A stretch of 64,000 nucleotides of DNA from Verrucomicrobiota bacterium (GTDB lineage: Bacteria; Verrucomicrobiota; Verrucomicrobiia; Chthoniobacterales; SZAS-18), in NCBI GenBank assembly GCA_025353105.1, contig JANXRG010000088.1, positions 44,506 to 108,505 on the forward strand, written 5' to 3'. Each line of letters opens with the position of its first letter. Position 1 is the first letter of the stretch. Shown in pieces: positions 33,629-44,002 of the stretch. The position numbers and the translations under genes were made by a program. The notes beneath the pieces are model-generated. The model made no database searches. It worked only from the letters and a program-made list of their open reading frames with translations, and was not told the origin of the DNA.

Positions 33629-34803
33629 GACGACTGCTTCCGCTCCTCCTTTCTTCGTGGGCCGCGCTCGCGACGGCCACCGCGCAAACCGCGCCGCAGA
33701 ATGTGTTCGTCGTCACCGACCGGCCGGTCGCAGCGAACGAAATCAAAGTCGGCATCAGTAGTGCCCAGTCCGGCCGGGCGGTTTCGATCGGCGCGGACTA
33801 CGTTCGCGGGGCGCGCGCCTATTTCGAGCGACTCAACTCAAAGGAAGGGGGCGTGCACGGTCGGAAAGTGAAACTGATCGCGTACGACGATCGCTTTGAA
33901 CCGCTGCCGGCGATTCTCAACACCCGGCGCCTGATCAATGAGGACAGGGTTTTCGCGCTGCTCAATTATAATGGCGGCGTCGGCACGCGGGCGGTCGGCC
34001 AAATGATTTCCGACGCCCAACTTCCGCTCATCGGGGCGTTCACCGGCCTGCCGGCCCTGCGCCAGCCGCTCAACCGTTATCTTTTCAACGTGCGCCCAGG
34101 CTACAACGAAGAGACGGCGGCAATCGTCGATCGCCTGATCACCGACCGCCAGACGACGAAAATTGCGGTGTTCTATCAGAGCGACCTCGATGGTGAGGCC
34201 ATCCTCAGCGGAGTGCAACGCGCACTGCGCGGTCGCGGCATGACCTTCGCCTCGTCCGCCGCCCTCGTGCGCAACAGCGTGGACGTGAATGCCGCCGTTG
34301 AGTCGTTCCTCGTCTCCCGACCGGACGCGATCGTGCTGGGCACGACGTACGCTCCGGCGGCCGCGCTGGTGCAAGCCCTGAAAGCGCGGGGGTTCGCGCC
34401 CATCTTTTGCGCGACGTCGTTTGTCGGCGCGGAGGCCTTTTCCGAGGCGGCCGGCGGTGCGGCTGACGGCACGTTCATTACCCAGGTGGTGCCGTCACCA
34501 AACGACGCCGCCATGCGCATCACGGCCGCGTTTGCCGAGGACATGAAAGCCGCAAACGAAATCGGAAGCACCCACGCGGCACTCGAGGGCTATCTAAATG
34601 CGGCCGTCCTGGCGCAGGGATTCCGCGACACCGGGCCAAACCTCAACACGGCCGCCTTTGTCCGCACGATGGAAGGCATGAACGTCGACCTCGGCGGCCC
34701 GGTCGTCTCATTCACGCCCTCCAGTCGCCAGGGACTCAAGGAGATTTACCTCTCGGCGGTCCGACAGGGCCAGATTGTAAAGGTGGACAACTTCAACCCG
34801 TGA
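33625..34803 (+). CDS. Periplasmic leucine/amide-type binding protein in a chemosensory operon
   Basis: The 392-residue type I periplasmic binding protein has a signal peptide ([19 protein letters not shown]). Its family body includes [48 protein letters not shown] and [19 protein letters not shown]. Relatives bind branched-chain amino acids, amides or urea for ABC transporters. No ABC permease or ATPase gene is present. It is translationally coupled to cheW (ATGA overlap) and 10 bases from the receptor gene, so it probably presents a ligand to the receptor rather than to a transporter. The ligand is unknown. Confidence 0.85.
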   Translation: MRRLLPLLLSSWAALATATAQTAPQNVFVVTDRPVAANEIKVGISSAQSGRAVSIGADYVRGARAYFERLNSKEGGVHGRKVKLIAYDDRFEPLPAILNTRRLINEDRVFALLNYNGGVGTRAVGQMISDAQLPLIGAFTGLPALRQPLNRYLFNVRPGYNEETAAIVDRLITDRQTTKIAVFYQSDLDGEAILSGVQRALRGRGMTFASSAALVRNSVDVNAAVESFLVSRPDAIVLGTTYAPAAALVQALKARGFAPIFCATSFVGAEAFSEAAGGAADGTFITQVVPSPNDAAMRITAAFAEDMKAANEIGSTHAALEGYLNAAVLAQGFRDTGPNLNTAAFVRTMEGMNVDLGGPVVSFTPSSRQGLKEIYLSAVRQGQIVKVDNFNP

Positions 34804-34813
34804 GAATTTTTTG

Positions 34814-37477
34814 ATGGCCACCGAACCGACCACGAAGCCCGCGACCACGCCGGACCCGGCCCAGCGCGGCGGGCGCGCGACGGTGCGCACGAAGCTGTTG
34901 CTCGCCAACACGATCATCACGCTCTTTGCGCTCGGCCTGCTCGGCATCATCAGCGTGGCGTTGCTCAACAATTCGCTTGAGCGCAGCCGCCGGGCGCAGC
35001 TTGGTGCGCTGCGCAGTCTGCTCGCGCGCCAGGTCAACGACTTCTTCCAGATCACGCGCGCCCAAATCGCCACCCAGGCGGAATCGCAGACCGTGCAGCT
35101 CGCGCTCGCAGAATTCACCGGCGCTCGACGCACGCTTTTCGCGGAACTCGGAACCGAGGGCTTCAACACGGATGTAAGCTTCATGCTCAATCTCGCGGAG
35201 ACCAATCGCGTCTACTACGAAAACAACCTCATCCGGAGCCTTTCGATCGCGCGCTCGCCCGAACCGCGCGAGGACGCGCAGAAGTATCTCCCCAAGGACC
35301 GCGAGGCGCTGCTCCTGCAGTCGGTTTACACGGTGAAAAATCCGGCACCGGTCGGATCGAAATTTCTGAATAATTCCACCAGCGACATCCTGTCCAACGA
35401 GCAGCTCGACCGCCCGCTACGCGAGGCGTTTTTCCGGAGTAATTTTGCCGTCGCCAACAACCGCTTCCAGCCCTACTTCAAGGCGCTGGCCGACCGTTTC
35501 GGGTACGAGGACGTCTACCTGATCGACCCCGAGGGCTACGTCGTTTTCAGCCTCAACAAGGAACTCGACTTCGCGACGAACGTGCGCACCGGCCCGGGCC
35601 GAAATTCCGGGTTGGGCGACGCGTTCTTTGGCGCTTGGTATTCTGATTCCAGCAGCGGGGCCGATCTCGACGCGCGCGTGATGCTGACTGATTTCGCGGC
35701 GTACGACGCCGCCTATGATGCGCCCTCGACGTTCATGGCCACGCCGGTGACCGACAACGTGGGGCGGCGCCTCGGCGTGCTCATTTTCCGAATCGGCGTG
35801 GAGAACATTTTCAACCTGTTCAACTTCAACGGTCAGCAGGAGAACATCGGCCTCGGCAAGACGGGTGAGGCCTTCATGGTGGGCCCCGATTTCAAACTGC
35901 GATCCGATTCGCGTTACACCGACCAACTTCCCATCGGCCAGCGCAAGCCGCGGATTAACAAGGTCGGTGATGCGGGCGGCTTTACTTCTGTGCTCGCCAC
36001 CACCGCGGAGAACGAGGCGACTCGCGCGCTTTTCGGTCTAATCAAAGACGCGCCCACCACCGGGGTCATCAACAGTTACCGGACGTACGACGGCGATGAG
36101 GTTATTGGCGCGTACGGTCCGCTGTCCGTCGACGGACTCGATTTGGGGGTCGTCGTGGAACAGGGTCGGGCCGAAGCGTTTGCGGACGCGAGCACCCTCC
36201 TGCGTTATCTTGCTCTTCTGGCGGGCGGCATCCTTCTCGGGGTCATCATCCTCTCCGTGATCACGGCGAGCGCGGTGTTGGCGCCCCTCTCTGCCCTGAC
36301 GAGGGTGGCGAGCCGCATCGCGGGCGGCGACAACACGGTGCGCGCCCCGGTTCTTTCCCGCGACGAGGTCGGACTCTTTGCCAACCAATTCAATGGCATG
36401 CTCGACGCGCGCATCGAGGCGCAGGAACGCGCCGAGAAGGAGAACACGCTGCTGCAGGCCGACATCCGGCAGATGCTCGAAGTCGTGTCCGACGCGGCCG
36501 ACGGCGACATGACGGTGCGGGCGCGGGTGACCGAGGGTGCGCTCGGCAACGTGGCCGACGCATTCAACCTGATGTTGGAAAACATCGGTGAGACGCTGCA
36601 GCGCGTCCAGCACGCGACGACCCGCGTGAATGAGGCGGCGTTGAACTTCCAGGATGCCTCGGAGCAGATGGCGAGGGGCGCAGCGGAGCAGGCCACGCAA
36701 ATCGGCTTCACCACGCTCGCGATGAACCAGATTACCTCAAATCTCAAGGTCGTGTCGCTCAACGCCGAGTCGGCCAACGCCGCCGCCGACGAAGCACGAA
36801 AGGCCGCCGAGGTGGGCGACGCCGCCGTGCGTGAGGTCGTCGCGGGCATGGAGCGCATCCGCCGCGCGGTGCAGGCCGGCGCGCGCAAGATCAAGCGGCT
36901 CGGCGAACGGTCGATGGAAATCTCTTCGATTCTCGGCACGATTCAGTCGATCAGCGCGCAGACGGACATGCTCGCGTTGAACGCGTCGATCGAAGCTTCA
37001 CGCGCCGGCGAAGAAGGTCGCGGCTTCAGCATCGTTGCCGAGGAAGTTCGCAAACTCGCAGAACGCACCCAGGCCGCTGCCCGGGAAATCGAGGCGCTCG
37101 TCTCCACGATTCAATCGGACACGAACGAAGCCGTCATCACGATGGACGAGCAGACTGCCGAGGTGGAACGCGAAGCGCGCGTTGTGTCGTCCGCCGGCTC
37201 TGAACTGGAACGAATCCGTCATTCGATCACGGAATCGGCGATGTTGATTTCCGCGATGAACACCGCGGCCAAGGAGCAAGCCGAGGGCGCCGGCCACGTG
37301 CTGGAAGCGATGACTGTCGTGCAAACGATTGCCGAGCAGGCGGAGGGCAATTCGCGGCGTAACCGCGAGGACTCCGCCGGCCTTACCGTGCTCGCCGACG
37401 ACCTGTTCCGCTCGGTGGCCCAATTCAAGGTCAACCCGTCCGCCGGGCCCAACGGTGCGGAGGGCGCCGCCGGCTGA
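34814..37477 (+). CDS. Methyl-accepting-type chemoreceptor with large extracellular sensor, PixJ/PilJ-like
   Basis: The 887-residue receptor has TM1 at about 27-51, then a roughly 410-residue extracellular part with two Cache-like stretches ([17 protein letters not shown] near 231; [21 protein letters not shown] near 347). TM2 lies at about 464-490. HAMP domains lie near 491-541 and 548-600, and the cytoplasmic hairpin tip near 705-745 includes [19 protein letters not shown]. There is no CheR-docking pentapeptide at the C-terminus. ATG 34814 directly follows a TTG and is the better start. The preceding binding protein may dock on the sensor domain. Confidence 0.92.
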   Translation: MATEPTTKPATTPDPAQRGGRATVRTKLLLANTIITLFALGLLGIISVALLNNSLERSRRAQLGALRSLLARQVNDFFQITRAQIATQAESQTVQLALAEFTGARRTLFAELGTEGFNTDVSFMLNLAETNRVYYENNLIRSLSIARSPEPREDAQKYLPKDREALLLQSVYTVKNPAPVGSKFLNNSTSDILSNEQLDRPLREAFFRSNFAVANNRFQPYFKALADRFGYEDVYLIDPEGYVVFSLNKELDFATNVRTGPGRNSGLGDAFFGAWYSDSSSGADLDARVMLTDFAAYDAAYDAPSTFMATPVTDNVGRRLGVLIFRIGVENIFNLFNFNGQQENIGLGKTGEAFMVGPDFKLRSDSRYTDQLPIGQRKPRINKVGDAGGFTSVLATTAENEATRALFGLIKDAPTTGVINSYRTYDGDEVIGAYGPLSVDGLDLGVVVEQGRAEAFADASTLLRYLALLAGGILLGVIILSVITASAVLAPLSALTRVASRIAGGDNTVRAPVLSRDEVGLFANQFNGMLDARIEAQERAEKENTLLQADIRQMLEVVSDAADGDMTVRARVTEGALGNVADAFNLMLENIGETLQRVQHATTRVNEAALNFQDASEQMARGAAEQATQIGFTTLAMNQITSNLKVVSLNAESANAAADEARKAAEVGDAAVREVVAGMERIRRAVQAGARKIKRLGERSMEISSILGTIQSISAQTDMLALNASIEASRAGEEGRGFSIVAEEVRKLAERTQAAAREIEALVSTIQSDTNEAVITMDEQTAEVEREARVVSSAGSELERIRHSITESAMLISAMNTAAKEQAEGAGHVLEAMTVVQTIAEQAEGNSRRNREDSAGLTVLADDLFRSVAQFKVNPSAGPNGAEGAAG

Positions 37478-37533
37478 TCCCGCAATGCGTCATTCTGCCC
37501 TGCGGTCGAAGCCCTGATCCGAGCCCGCCCAAT

Positions 37534-40500
37534 ATGCTCCCGATCGTCACCACCAGCGAGTTCAGCCGGATTTTCACGAGCGAACTCTCGAGTTTGCTCG
37601 ACCGCGCCCGCCAGTCGATCGAAACGCTCTGCCAGAATCCGGCCGACGAGCCTGCCCAGGCCGAGATCCTCGCGGCCTATCACAGCATGGGCAGCATGGG
37701 CGGCATGGCCCGGGCCACCGCGATCGAAAAGGTGGGACGACTCTTCGAGCGCCTCGTGGACGTCGCCTCCACCTTCGGACTCTCCGATCCGGAACGCGCC
37801 CTCTCGATTTATTTTTTCTGCCAGGCCCACCTCACCGGCGTGCGGGAAATCGTCGGCGTGACGCTCACCGGACGTGAGGACGATGCCGAGGCGCAGGCGG
37901 AGCAGCTTCGCAAGGCCGTCCATCGCATTTGGGGCGACTACTACTACGAGGAGAAGCGTCACGAGGGTCCGATGGAGTCCAAGTCCATCGGCCTCCAGCC
38001 CACCGCAGTGCGCGCGGCGCTGTCTCCGGGGGAAATGGAACCCCCCACCGGGGCGGCGACAATTCCAAACGAGAGCGGTCCGGCGACCAAGTCGGTCGAG
38101 CCCGACGAAGATGACGTCCTGGATTTTCTCGAGCAAATGGGCGTGGCCGAGGCAGCCAGGTCGGCGCCCCCGCCGCCACCACCCGCGATCGAGTTCCCCG
38201 TAATCCACGCGCCGGTGCCGCGCGAAATGCGCCCAGCGGTCGAACCGCTCGATCTCAAACCGCCACTCCCCGTGCCGGTGCCTCGCGCCGACGGCAACCG
38301 GTCGACCGACGGCTCCTTGACGTTTGTCTCCGCCACCCGGCCCGCCGCGGCTGCGCCACCGGTGAGCGAGAAGGGCGGCGATGCGCACGTCGACAAGGAG
38401 ATGCTCCAGTTCTTCATCCCCGAGACCGAGGAATACTGCGACACGATGGAGCGCGCGGTCGAGACGTGGGAAAAACGTCCGTTCGATTCCATTCCGCAGC
38501 AGACGCTGTTGCGGCTTTATCACACGATCAAGGGTACGGCGAATAGCATTGGACTTTCCCACATGGGCCGGCTCGCCCACGGCATGGAGGACTTGTTCCT
38601 GGCACTCGACGAGGAACGCCTGCGGCTCGGGCACGACCAGAAGAGTTCCCTCGCCAAGCGATCGGTGCAGGTCTTCCGGCAGTGCCTGCACCGCATCACC
38701 AGCGATCCACCTGTCTACACCGTTCCGGCCACGCTCGACGAATTGCTCAAGCGCATCGAGCGCATCAGCGGGACGGCCGCGGCGGAAATCGTCCTGGAGG
38801 ATGCGGCGGAGCGGGTGACCGTCAGGTCGCCTGAGGACGTGACCCTCGAGCCGGCCGAACCTATCGCCGCGTCCGCCGCGGAAGAATCGCAAGTCGAAGT
38901 CGAAGCCATCCCGGCGCCGCTCTCGGCCGCGGAAGAAATCGAGGATCGAGCCGATCGCCTCATCCGGGAATCCGCGGAGACCGCCGAAGCCGCCAAAGAA
39001 CCGGCGAAGGAGGTCGCCGCGGTCGTCCCTGCGGAGGAGGAACCCGAGGCGTTCCTGGAAAGCCAGACCGCGGCGCGCATCGAGCCGAAGCGACTCGACC
39101 TGCTGATGAATCTGGTGGGCGAGCTCATTGTCGGCCGCAACCAGCTCCTCACGCGCCTGCAAACCTTCAACCAGCTCCAGCGCGAGCTCGAGTCGGCGAA
39201 GAACCGCCTGCTCGATGTCGTCAACGACTTCCAGGAAAAATACGAATACTCGCCCGCCGGGGGCATGGCCGTTCCGCCCGGGGCCGTCTCCCCCGCTCCG
39301 TCCGGGATACCGGCGCCGCGGTCGCGCGCCGTCCGGCCCGGCTCCAACCCCGGGGAGGATCCCACGGCGCCCGCCGGCTTCAGCGATCTCGAGTTCGACC
39401 GCTACGACGACCTCAATATTCTTTGCCGCGCGCTGGTCGAAATCGGCAACGACGCGAACGAAATCATCACGCAGTCCGGCCGATTTATCGCGTCGTTCAA
39501 CGACGAAACGGATCGATTTTCCAAGACCGCAAGTCGATTGCAGGAAACCATCACCGCGGTCCGCATGAGCCCGCTTGACGCGCTCTTCCGCCGGCTCGGC
39601 CGCGTGGCGCAGGAGGCCGCCGAGCGGGAGGAGAAGGTCATCGAGTGGGTCACCGAGGGCGGCGCGACCAAGCTGGATCGCGTGGTCATCGACCAGATTT
39701 TTCAGCCGCTCCTCCATGTCGTCCGCAATGCGGTCTCGCACGGCATCGAGCCGGCGGCCTTGCGCGCCCGCCACGGAAAGCCGCCGGAGGGCCACCTCAC
39801 ACTTCGCGCCACGCAGCGCTCGGGCCAGGTGCTGGTCGAGCTCGAGGATGACGGCGGCGGCCTCGACCTCGGGGCGATTCGCGAACGGGCCATCGAGCGC
39901 GGATTACTCTCGCCCGAGACTCAGCCCGACGACGCGCGGCTAATCAATCTTATCTTTCAACCGGGCTTCTCCACCGCGCAAACCGTGACCGAGATTTCCG
40001 GCCGCGGCATCGGCATGGACGTCGTCCGCACCGAGATCACGCGCCTCAACGGTACGATTGAAATCAAGACACGCGCGGGCCGCGGCACAGTTATCGGCCT
40101 GCGCCTGCCGTTGACGCTGACGATTAACCAGGCCGCGTTCGTCGGCGTCGGCGCGGAGACTTATGCGCTCCCGGCCAACTTCCTCGACCACGTGGTCGCC
40201 ATCCGCCCCGAGGATGTCACCCGGCGCGCGGACGGCCAGGAAATGATTTCGCTCGGCGACAAAATCGCCCCGCTCATCCGGCTGGATCAGCTTTTCGAGG
40301 TGCCGCAACCGGCCGACCTTGATCGCCCCGCGGAACAGCAGGCCGTGGTGGTGCAGCTCGCGGATGAACCACTGGCGATCGCGGTCGATCGCAATCTCGG
40401 TCGGCAGGACATCGTCGTAAAAACACTCGGGCCGGTATTGCAGGCGCATCCGTTTTTTAGCGGTGGCACCGTGGGCGCGGACGGGCGGGTCATTCTGTTG

Positions 40501-41025
40501 CTCGACCTGCCCGGCATTGCCCAGCAAGTGTTCGAAAGCAGTGGGCTCGTCGCGCTCGTCCGCGCGCAATCTCTGGCGGAACCCAAGTCCCCGGCCACCC
40601 CTGCCCCGTCGGGCAATGATCGGCGGTCCCTGCCGCCCATCCTCATCGTCGACGATTCGCTCAGCATTCGAAAGGTCGCGGAAAAATATGTCGGCGAGCT
40701 CGGTTTCCGGACGGACACGGCCGCCGATGGCGTGGCGGCGCTCGAGAAGATCAAACGAAACCCCTATCTGCTCGTCCTGACGGACTTGGAAATGCCTCGC
40801 ATGCACGGCTTTGATTTGCTCGCCGCCATCCGGAATTTCGAGCCCACGCGGAACCTTCCGGTCATTGTCGTGACCTCCCGCAACGCCGACAAACACCGTT
40901 GGCAGGCCCGCGAGCTGGGGGCCAATGACTACATCACCAAGCCGTTTTCCAAGGAACAGTTATCCGAGAGGTTCAGTCGTTACCTGCAGATCAGTCCTAT
41001 ACAGGGTTCTGAGGCCGCAGTATAA
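37534..41025 (+). CDS. CheA-receiver hybrid histidine kinase, PixL-like
   Basis: This 1163-residue kinase has, in order: an HPt-like N-terminal helical domain with H50 in AYHSMGSMGG (lysine of the usual HxxKG missing); a Pro-rich linker; a canonical HPt with H330 in LYHTIKGTANS; a Glu/Ala-rich linker; a P3 dimerisation region near 517-570 interrupted by a Pro/Gly-rich insert to about 620; and an ATPase with the N box around N732 (VVRNAVSHGIEP), EDDGGG and GRGIGMDVV. A CheW-like P5 follows at about 860-1000, then a receiver with D1084 in LVLTDLEMPRM. It phosphorylates the operon receivers in response to the receptor. Confidence 0.94.
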   Translation: MLPIVTTSEFSRIFTSELSSLLDRARQSIETLCQNPADEPAQAEILAAYHSMGSMGGMARATAIEKVGRLFERLVDVASTFGLSDPERALSIYFFCQAHLTGVREIVGVTLTGREDDAEAQAEQLRKAVHRIWGDYYYEEKRHEGPMESKSIGLQPTAVRAALSPGEMEPPTGAATIPNESGPATKSVEPDEDDVLDFLEQMGVAEAARSAPPPPPPAIEFPVIHAPVPREMRPAVEPLDLKPPLPVPVPRADGNRSTDGSLTFVSATRPAAAAPPVSEKGGDAHVDKEMLQFFIPETEEYCDTMERAVETWEKRPFDSIPQQTLLRLYHTIKGTANSIGLSHMGRLAHGMEDLFLALDEERLRLGHDQKSSLAKRSVQVFRQCLHRITSDPPVYTVPATLDELLKRIERISGTAAAEIVLEDAAERVTVRSPEDVTLEPAEPIAASAAEESQVEVEAIPAPLSAAEEIEDRADRLIRESAETAEAAKEPAKEVAAVVPAEEEPEAFLESQTAARIEPKRLDLLMNLVGELIVGRNQLLTRLQTFNQLQRELESAKNRLLDVVNDFQEKYEYSPAGGMAVPPGAVSPAPSGIPAPRSRAVRPGSNPGEDPTAPAGFSDLEFDRYDDLNILCRALVEIGNDANEIITQSGRFIASFNDETDRFSKTASRLQETITAVRMSPLDALFRRLGRVAQEAAEREEKVIEWVTEGGATKLDRVVIDQIFQPLLHVVRNAVSHGIEPAALRARHGKPPEGHLTLRATQRSGQVLVELEDDGGGLDLGAIRERAIERGLLSPETQPDDARLINLIFQPGFSTAQTVTEISGRGIGMDVVRTEITRLNGTIEIKTRAGRGTVIGLRLPLTLTINQAAFVGVGAETYALPANFLDHVVAIRPEDVTRRADGQEMISLGDKIAPLIRLDQLFEVPQPADLDRPAEQQAVVVQLADEPLAIAVDRNLGRQDIVVKTLGPVLQAHPFFSGGTVGADGRVILLLDLPGIAQQVFESSGLVALVRAQSLAEPKSPATPAPSGNDRRSLPPILIVDDSLSIRKVAEKYVGELGFRTDTAADGVAALEKIKRNPYLLVLTDLEMPRMHGFDLLAAIRNFEPTRNLPVIVVTSRNADKHRWQARELGANDYITKPFSKEQLSERFSRYLQISPIQGSEAAV

Positions 41026-41052
41026 TGGCGGTTGCGGTCTGACCTAGTTCCA

Positions 41053-41610
41053 ATGGCCACATACTCTTGGGGAAATACTCTCGACGCGCTGCGCCAGCGC
41101 GAGGCGGAGCTGAAGACTTCGCCCACGGTCGAGGGCTACATTGATCTGGCAGACCGCTTCAGCAAAGTCGGTCTCTCGAAGGAAGCGGCCCGCGCCTACA
41201 ATCTCGCGGAGCAATGCGAGGGCATGGACAGTTCCGGCAGCACGCCGGAACCAGAAGCAATGCTCAGTGGCAACCTCACCAAGGGCATGGCCGTGGAGAT
41301 CATCCAGATCATCGTCAACACCCGACGCACCGGCGAAATGGTCGCTGCCACCAACGGCAACGCCGAGACGGTCCGCGTTTATTTCGATAGCGGCCGCGTC
41401 ATCAACGCGACCGGCACGCGCTCGATGCGCGGCCAAAAATCGTTCGAGCGCCTCCTCACGCTTGGCGATGGGACCTACAAGTTCTTTGAGCGCCCGGTCG
41501 ACCACATTGACGTGCTCTTCGAGAAGAGCACCGATCATCTCCTGCTCACGACGCTGCAACGGCTCGACGAGCAGGTGCATTGGCGCCAGCAGTTCGACAG
41601 CACGACCTGA
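41053..41610 (+). CDS. PATAN (DUF4388) protein at the end of the chemosensory operon
   Basis: The 185-residue protein has an N-terminal helical, TPR-like start (LDALRQREAELKTSPTVEGY, FSKVGLSKEAARAYNLAEQ). A PATAN/DUF4388 domain follows, with LSGNLTKGMAVEIIQIIVNTRRTGEMV, VYFDSGRVINATGT and GQKSFERLLTLGDGTYKF. ATG 41053 gives a natural start; the gap to cheA is 27 bases. It has no receiver, so it may link PATAN signalling from the first operon gene to a motility motor. In cyanobacteria and Myxococcus PATAN-type proteins are linked to polarity and pili; here the partner is unknown. Confidence 0.8.
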   Translation: MATYSWGNTLDALRQREAELKTSPTVEGYIDLADRFSKVGLSKEAARAYNLAEQCEGMDSSGSTPEPEAMLSGNLTKGMAVEIIQIIVNTRRTGEMVAATNGNAETVRVYFDSGRVINATGTRSMRGQKSFERLLTLGDGTYKFFERPVDHIDVLFEKSTDHLLLTTLQRLDEQVHWRQQFDSTT

Positions 41611-41645
41611 CGCGCCCGTCCCGCGTAATCAATTTCGCCGCTGGC

Positions 41646-42557
41646 ATGTCCGACCCGCTCCTCGGCCCGGCCCTCGAAAGCTTCATCCGCCACCTCGCGA
41701 CCGAGCGCGGCCTGTCCGACAAATACCAGTTCAACACCCGGCGCGCGCTGGAACACTTCTTCGCCTGGCTCGCTGACCGGCACGGGGTAACGCAAGCCGG
41801 CGAGATCACATCGTCGCACATCTCCGCGTATCTCGATCATCGCAAGCGCGCGGGCCTCGCCGCCGGCTCGATCAAGATCAGCATCGTGGCGATCAAGATT
41901 TTCCTGCGTCATTTGCATGCGCGCGGTGCCATCGCCGCCGACGCGGCCGAGGGCATGACGCTCCCGCGTCTCGCACGCCAACTGCCCGAGACGCTCAACG
42001 AGCTCGACGTCGAGCGCCTGCTTGCGGCTACCGCCCCGGACTCCGGCGACCCGCTCTTCATCCGCGACCGCGCCATCCTCGAATTGCTCTATGCGAGCGG
42101 GCTGCGGGCGGCCGAACTCGTCGGTGCGCGGCTCGAGAACCTCGATCTCGAGCAGGGAATCATTCGCGTGACCGGCAAGGGTAACAAGACGCGCATCGTG
42201 CCGGTTGGCGCCCGCGCGCGCGACGTCCTTGCTGGCTATCTCGCGCAGGCGCGACCCAAACTGGTGAAGCCCCGAACCGCCAGCGTCCTGTTTCTTTCAA
42301 ATCGAGGCCAGGGCCTGACGACGCACCGCGTTTGGGAAATCGTGCGTGACGCGGCGAAACGCGCCGGCCTCGAAACGCGCGTCTATCCGCATCTGATGCG
42401 CCATTCGTTTGCGACGCATCTACTCTCGAATGGCGCCGATTTGCGGGTCATCCAGGAAATGCTCGGCCACGCCGATATCTCCACGACGGAGATTTATACG
42501 CACGTCGATTCCACGCGCTTGAAAACCGTTCACCACAAGTTTCACCCGCGCGCCTGA
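41646..42557 (+). CDS. Tyrosine recombinase XerC/XerD
   Basis: The 303-residue recombinase resolves chromosome dimers at dif. It has a SAM-like N-terminal domain and the complete catalytic set: R154 in YASGLRAAELVG, K178 in VTGKGNKTR, H249 and R252 in PHLMRHSFATHLL, H275 in MLGHADIS, and nucleophile Y284 in TTEIYTHVD. The length is typical of Xer and not of integrases. Whether it is the XerC or XerD partner (or the sole Xer) cannot be decided from one gene. There are no phage or integron genes or attachment repeats nearby. Confidence 0.92.
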   Translation: MSDPLLGPALESFIRHLATERGLSDKYQFNTRRALEHFFAWLADRHGVTQAGEITSSHISAYLDHRKRAGLAAGSIKISIVAIKIFLRHLHARGAIAADAAEGMTLPRLARQLPETLNELDVERLLAATAPDSGDPLFIRDRAILELLYASGLRAAELVGARLENLDLEQGIIRVTGKGNKTRIVPVGARARDVLAGYLAQARPKLVKPRTASVLFLSNRGQGLTTHRVWEIVRDAAKRAGLETRVYPHLMRHSFATHLLSNGADLRVIQEMLGHADISTTEIYTHVDSTRLKTVHHKFHPRA

Positions 42558-42572
42558 TTGCCTCCGCGGGAC

Positions 42573-42594
42573 GCCCGCACTAGGATGCGGGCGA
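42573..42594. repeat. GC-rich hairpin just upstream of lpd
   Basis: CGCCCGCA-CTAGGA-TGCGGGCG forms an 8-bp perfect stem with a 6-base loop in the 44-base xer-lpd gap, ending 7 bases before the lpd ATG. It has no T-tract, so it is more likely a REP-like element or a translational-control structure than a terminator. It would occupy the usual ribosome-binding region of lpd. Confidence 0.5.
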
Positions 42595-42601
42595 ATTCCC
42601 T

Positions 42602-44002
42602 ATGCCATCATTCGACGTCATCATCATCGGAGCCGGCGTGGCCGGCTATGTCGCCGCCATTCGTGCCGCCCAACTCGGCCTGAAGACCGCCATCGTCGAG
42701 ATCAGCAAGACGCTCGGCGGCACCTGCCTGAACACCGGCTGCATCCCCAGCAAGGCGCTCCTGAATTCCAGCCATCATTTTATGTTCGCGAAACATGGCT
42801 CCGCCGAGCACGGCGTCGTGGTGGGTGACCTGAAGCTCGATCTCGCGGCCATGCTCAAGCGCAAGGACAAAACCGTCGCGCAGCTCACCGGGGGCGTCGC
42901 GTTCCTGATGAAAAAGAACAAGGTGACGACTTATTTCGGCCACGGCGTGATCGAGAAACCGGGCTTCGTCAACGTGAAGAAGGCCGACGGCGCCAGCGAA
43001 TCGCTCGAGGCCAAACACATCATCATTGCAACCGGCAGCGTGCCAATGGCCCTGCCGTTCGCGCCGGCCGACGGCAGGGTGATCGTCACGAGCACCGAGG
43101 CGCTCAGCTTCGAACAGGTTCCCGGTTCGCTCGTTGTGATCGGCGCGGGCGCGATCGGCCTCGAACTCGGCTCCGTCTGGGCGCGCTTGGGCGCCAAGGT
43201 GGACGTCATCGAATTCCTCCCGCGCATCGCCGTGGGTTTTGATGCCGACGTCTCCACTGCGCTGCAAAAATCACTCGCCGCCGAGGGCATGAAATTCCAC
43301 GTCGATACGAAGGTCACAGAAGTGAAGGTCGACGGCGGCCGGGCGACCGTTCGCGCGACGGGCAAGGACGGCTCCGAATTGAAATTCGAGGCCGACAAGG
43401 TGCTCATGGCCGTCGGTCGTAAACCCAATCTCGGCGGCGTCGCGCCCGAATCGCTCGGGCTAACGCTCGATGATAAGGGGTGCATCAAGGTCGACGCGCA
43501 TTACCGCACGAATCTGCCAGGCGTCTACGCCATCGGCGACATCATCGCGGGCCCGATGCTCGCGCACAAAGCCGAGGAGGAGGGCGTGGCCTGCGCGGAG
43601 ATCATCGCGGGCAAAGCCGGGCACGTAAATTACGATGTCGTCCCGAATGTCATCTACACGTATCCCGAGGCCGCCAGCGCCGGCATCGGGGAGGATCAGG
43701 CCAAGGCGGAGGGCCGCGCCGTGAAGGTCGGGAAGTTCCCCTTCAAGGCGAGTGGCCGCGCGCTCGCCAGCGATTCATCGGAGGGCTTCGTCAAGATCAT
43801 CGCCGAGGCAAAGACCGATCGCGTTCTCGGAGCGCAGATTCTGTCGCCCGCCGCGTCGGAGCTGATCGCGGAAGTCGTCACGCTGATGGAATTCCACGGT
43901 AGCGCCGAGGATCTCGCCCGCACGTTTCACGCGCATCCAACGCTCAGCGAAGCCACCAAGGAAGCCGCCCTCGCCGTCGGCGGCCGCGCGATCCATGCGT
44001 GA
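42602..44002 (+). CDS. lpd: Dihydrolipoyl dehydrogenase
   Basis: The 466-residue flavoprotein reoxidises dihydrolipoyl groups in 2-oxoacid dehydrogenase or glycine cleavage complexes. It shows the FAD fingerprint FDVIIIGAGVAGYVAAIRAAQ, the redox disulfide in GGTCLNTGCIPSKALL, the NAD fingerprint VVIGAGAIGLELGSVWARLG, and the C-terminal base pair in HAHPTLSEATKEA. It is complete and of normal length. No E1/E2 or gcv genes are adjacent, so its complex cannot be assigned. Confidence 0.96.
   Translation: MPSFDVIIIGAGVAGYVAAIRAAQLGLKTAIVEISKTLGGTCLNTGCIPSKALLNSSHHFMFAKHGSAEHGVVVGDLKLDLAAMLKRKDKTVAQLTGGVAFLMKKNKVTTYFGHGVIEKPGFVNVKKADGASESLEAKHIIIATGSVPMALPFAPADGRVIVTSTEALSFEQVPGSLVVIGAGAIGLELGSVWARLGAKVDVIEFLPRIAVGFDADVSTALQKSLAAEGMKFHVDTKVTEVKVDGGRATVRATGKDGSELKFEADKVLMAVGRKPNLGGVAPESLGLTLDDKGCIKVDAHYRTNLPGVYAIGDIIAGPMLAHKAEEEGVACAEIIAGKAGHVNYDVVPNVIYTYPEAASAGIGEDQAKAEGRAVKVGKFPFKASGRALASDSSEGFVKIIAEAKTDRVLGAQILSPAASELIAEVVTLMEFHGSAEDLARTFHAHPTLSEATKEAALAVGGRAIHA

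Noticed and set aside
37219-39795. 858-codon reading frame antisense to the receptor and cheA genes
   Set aside because: Long shadow frames are expected in GC-rich DNA; both sense genes have full domain matches.
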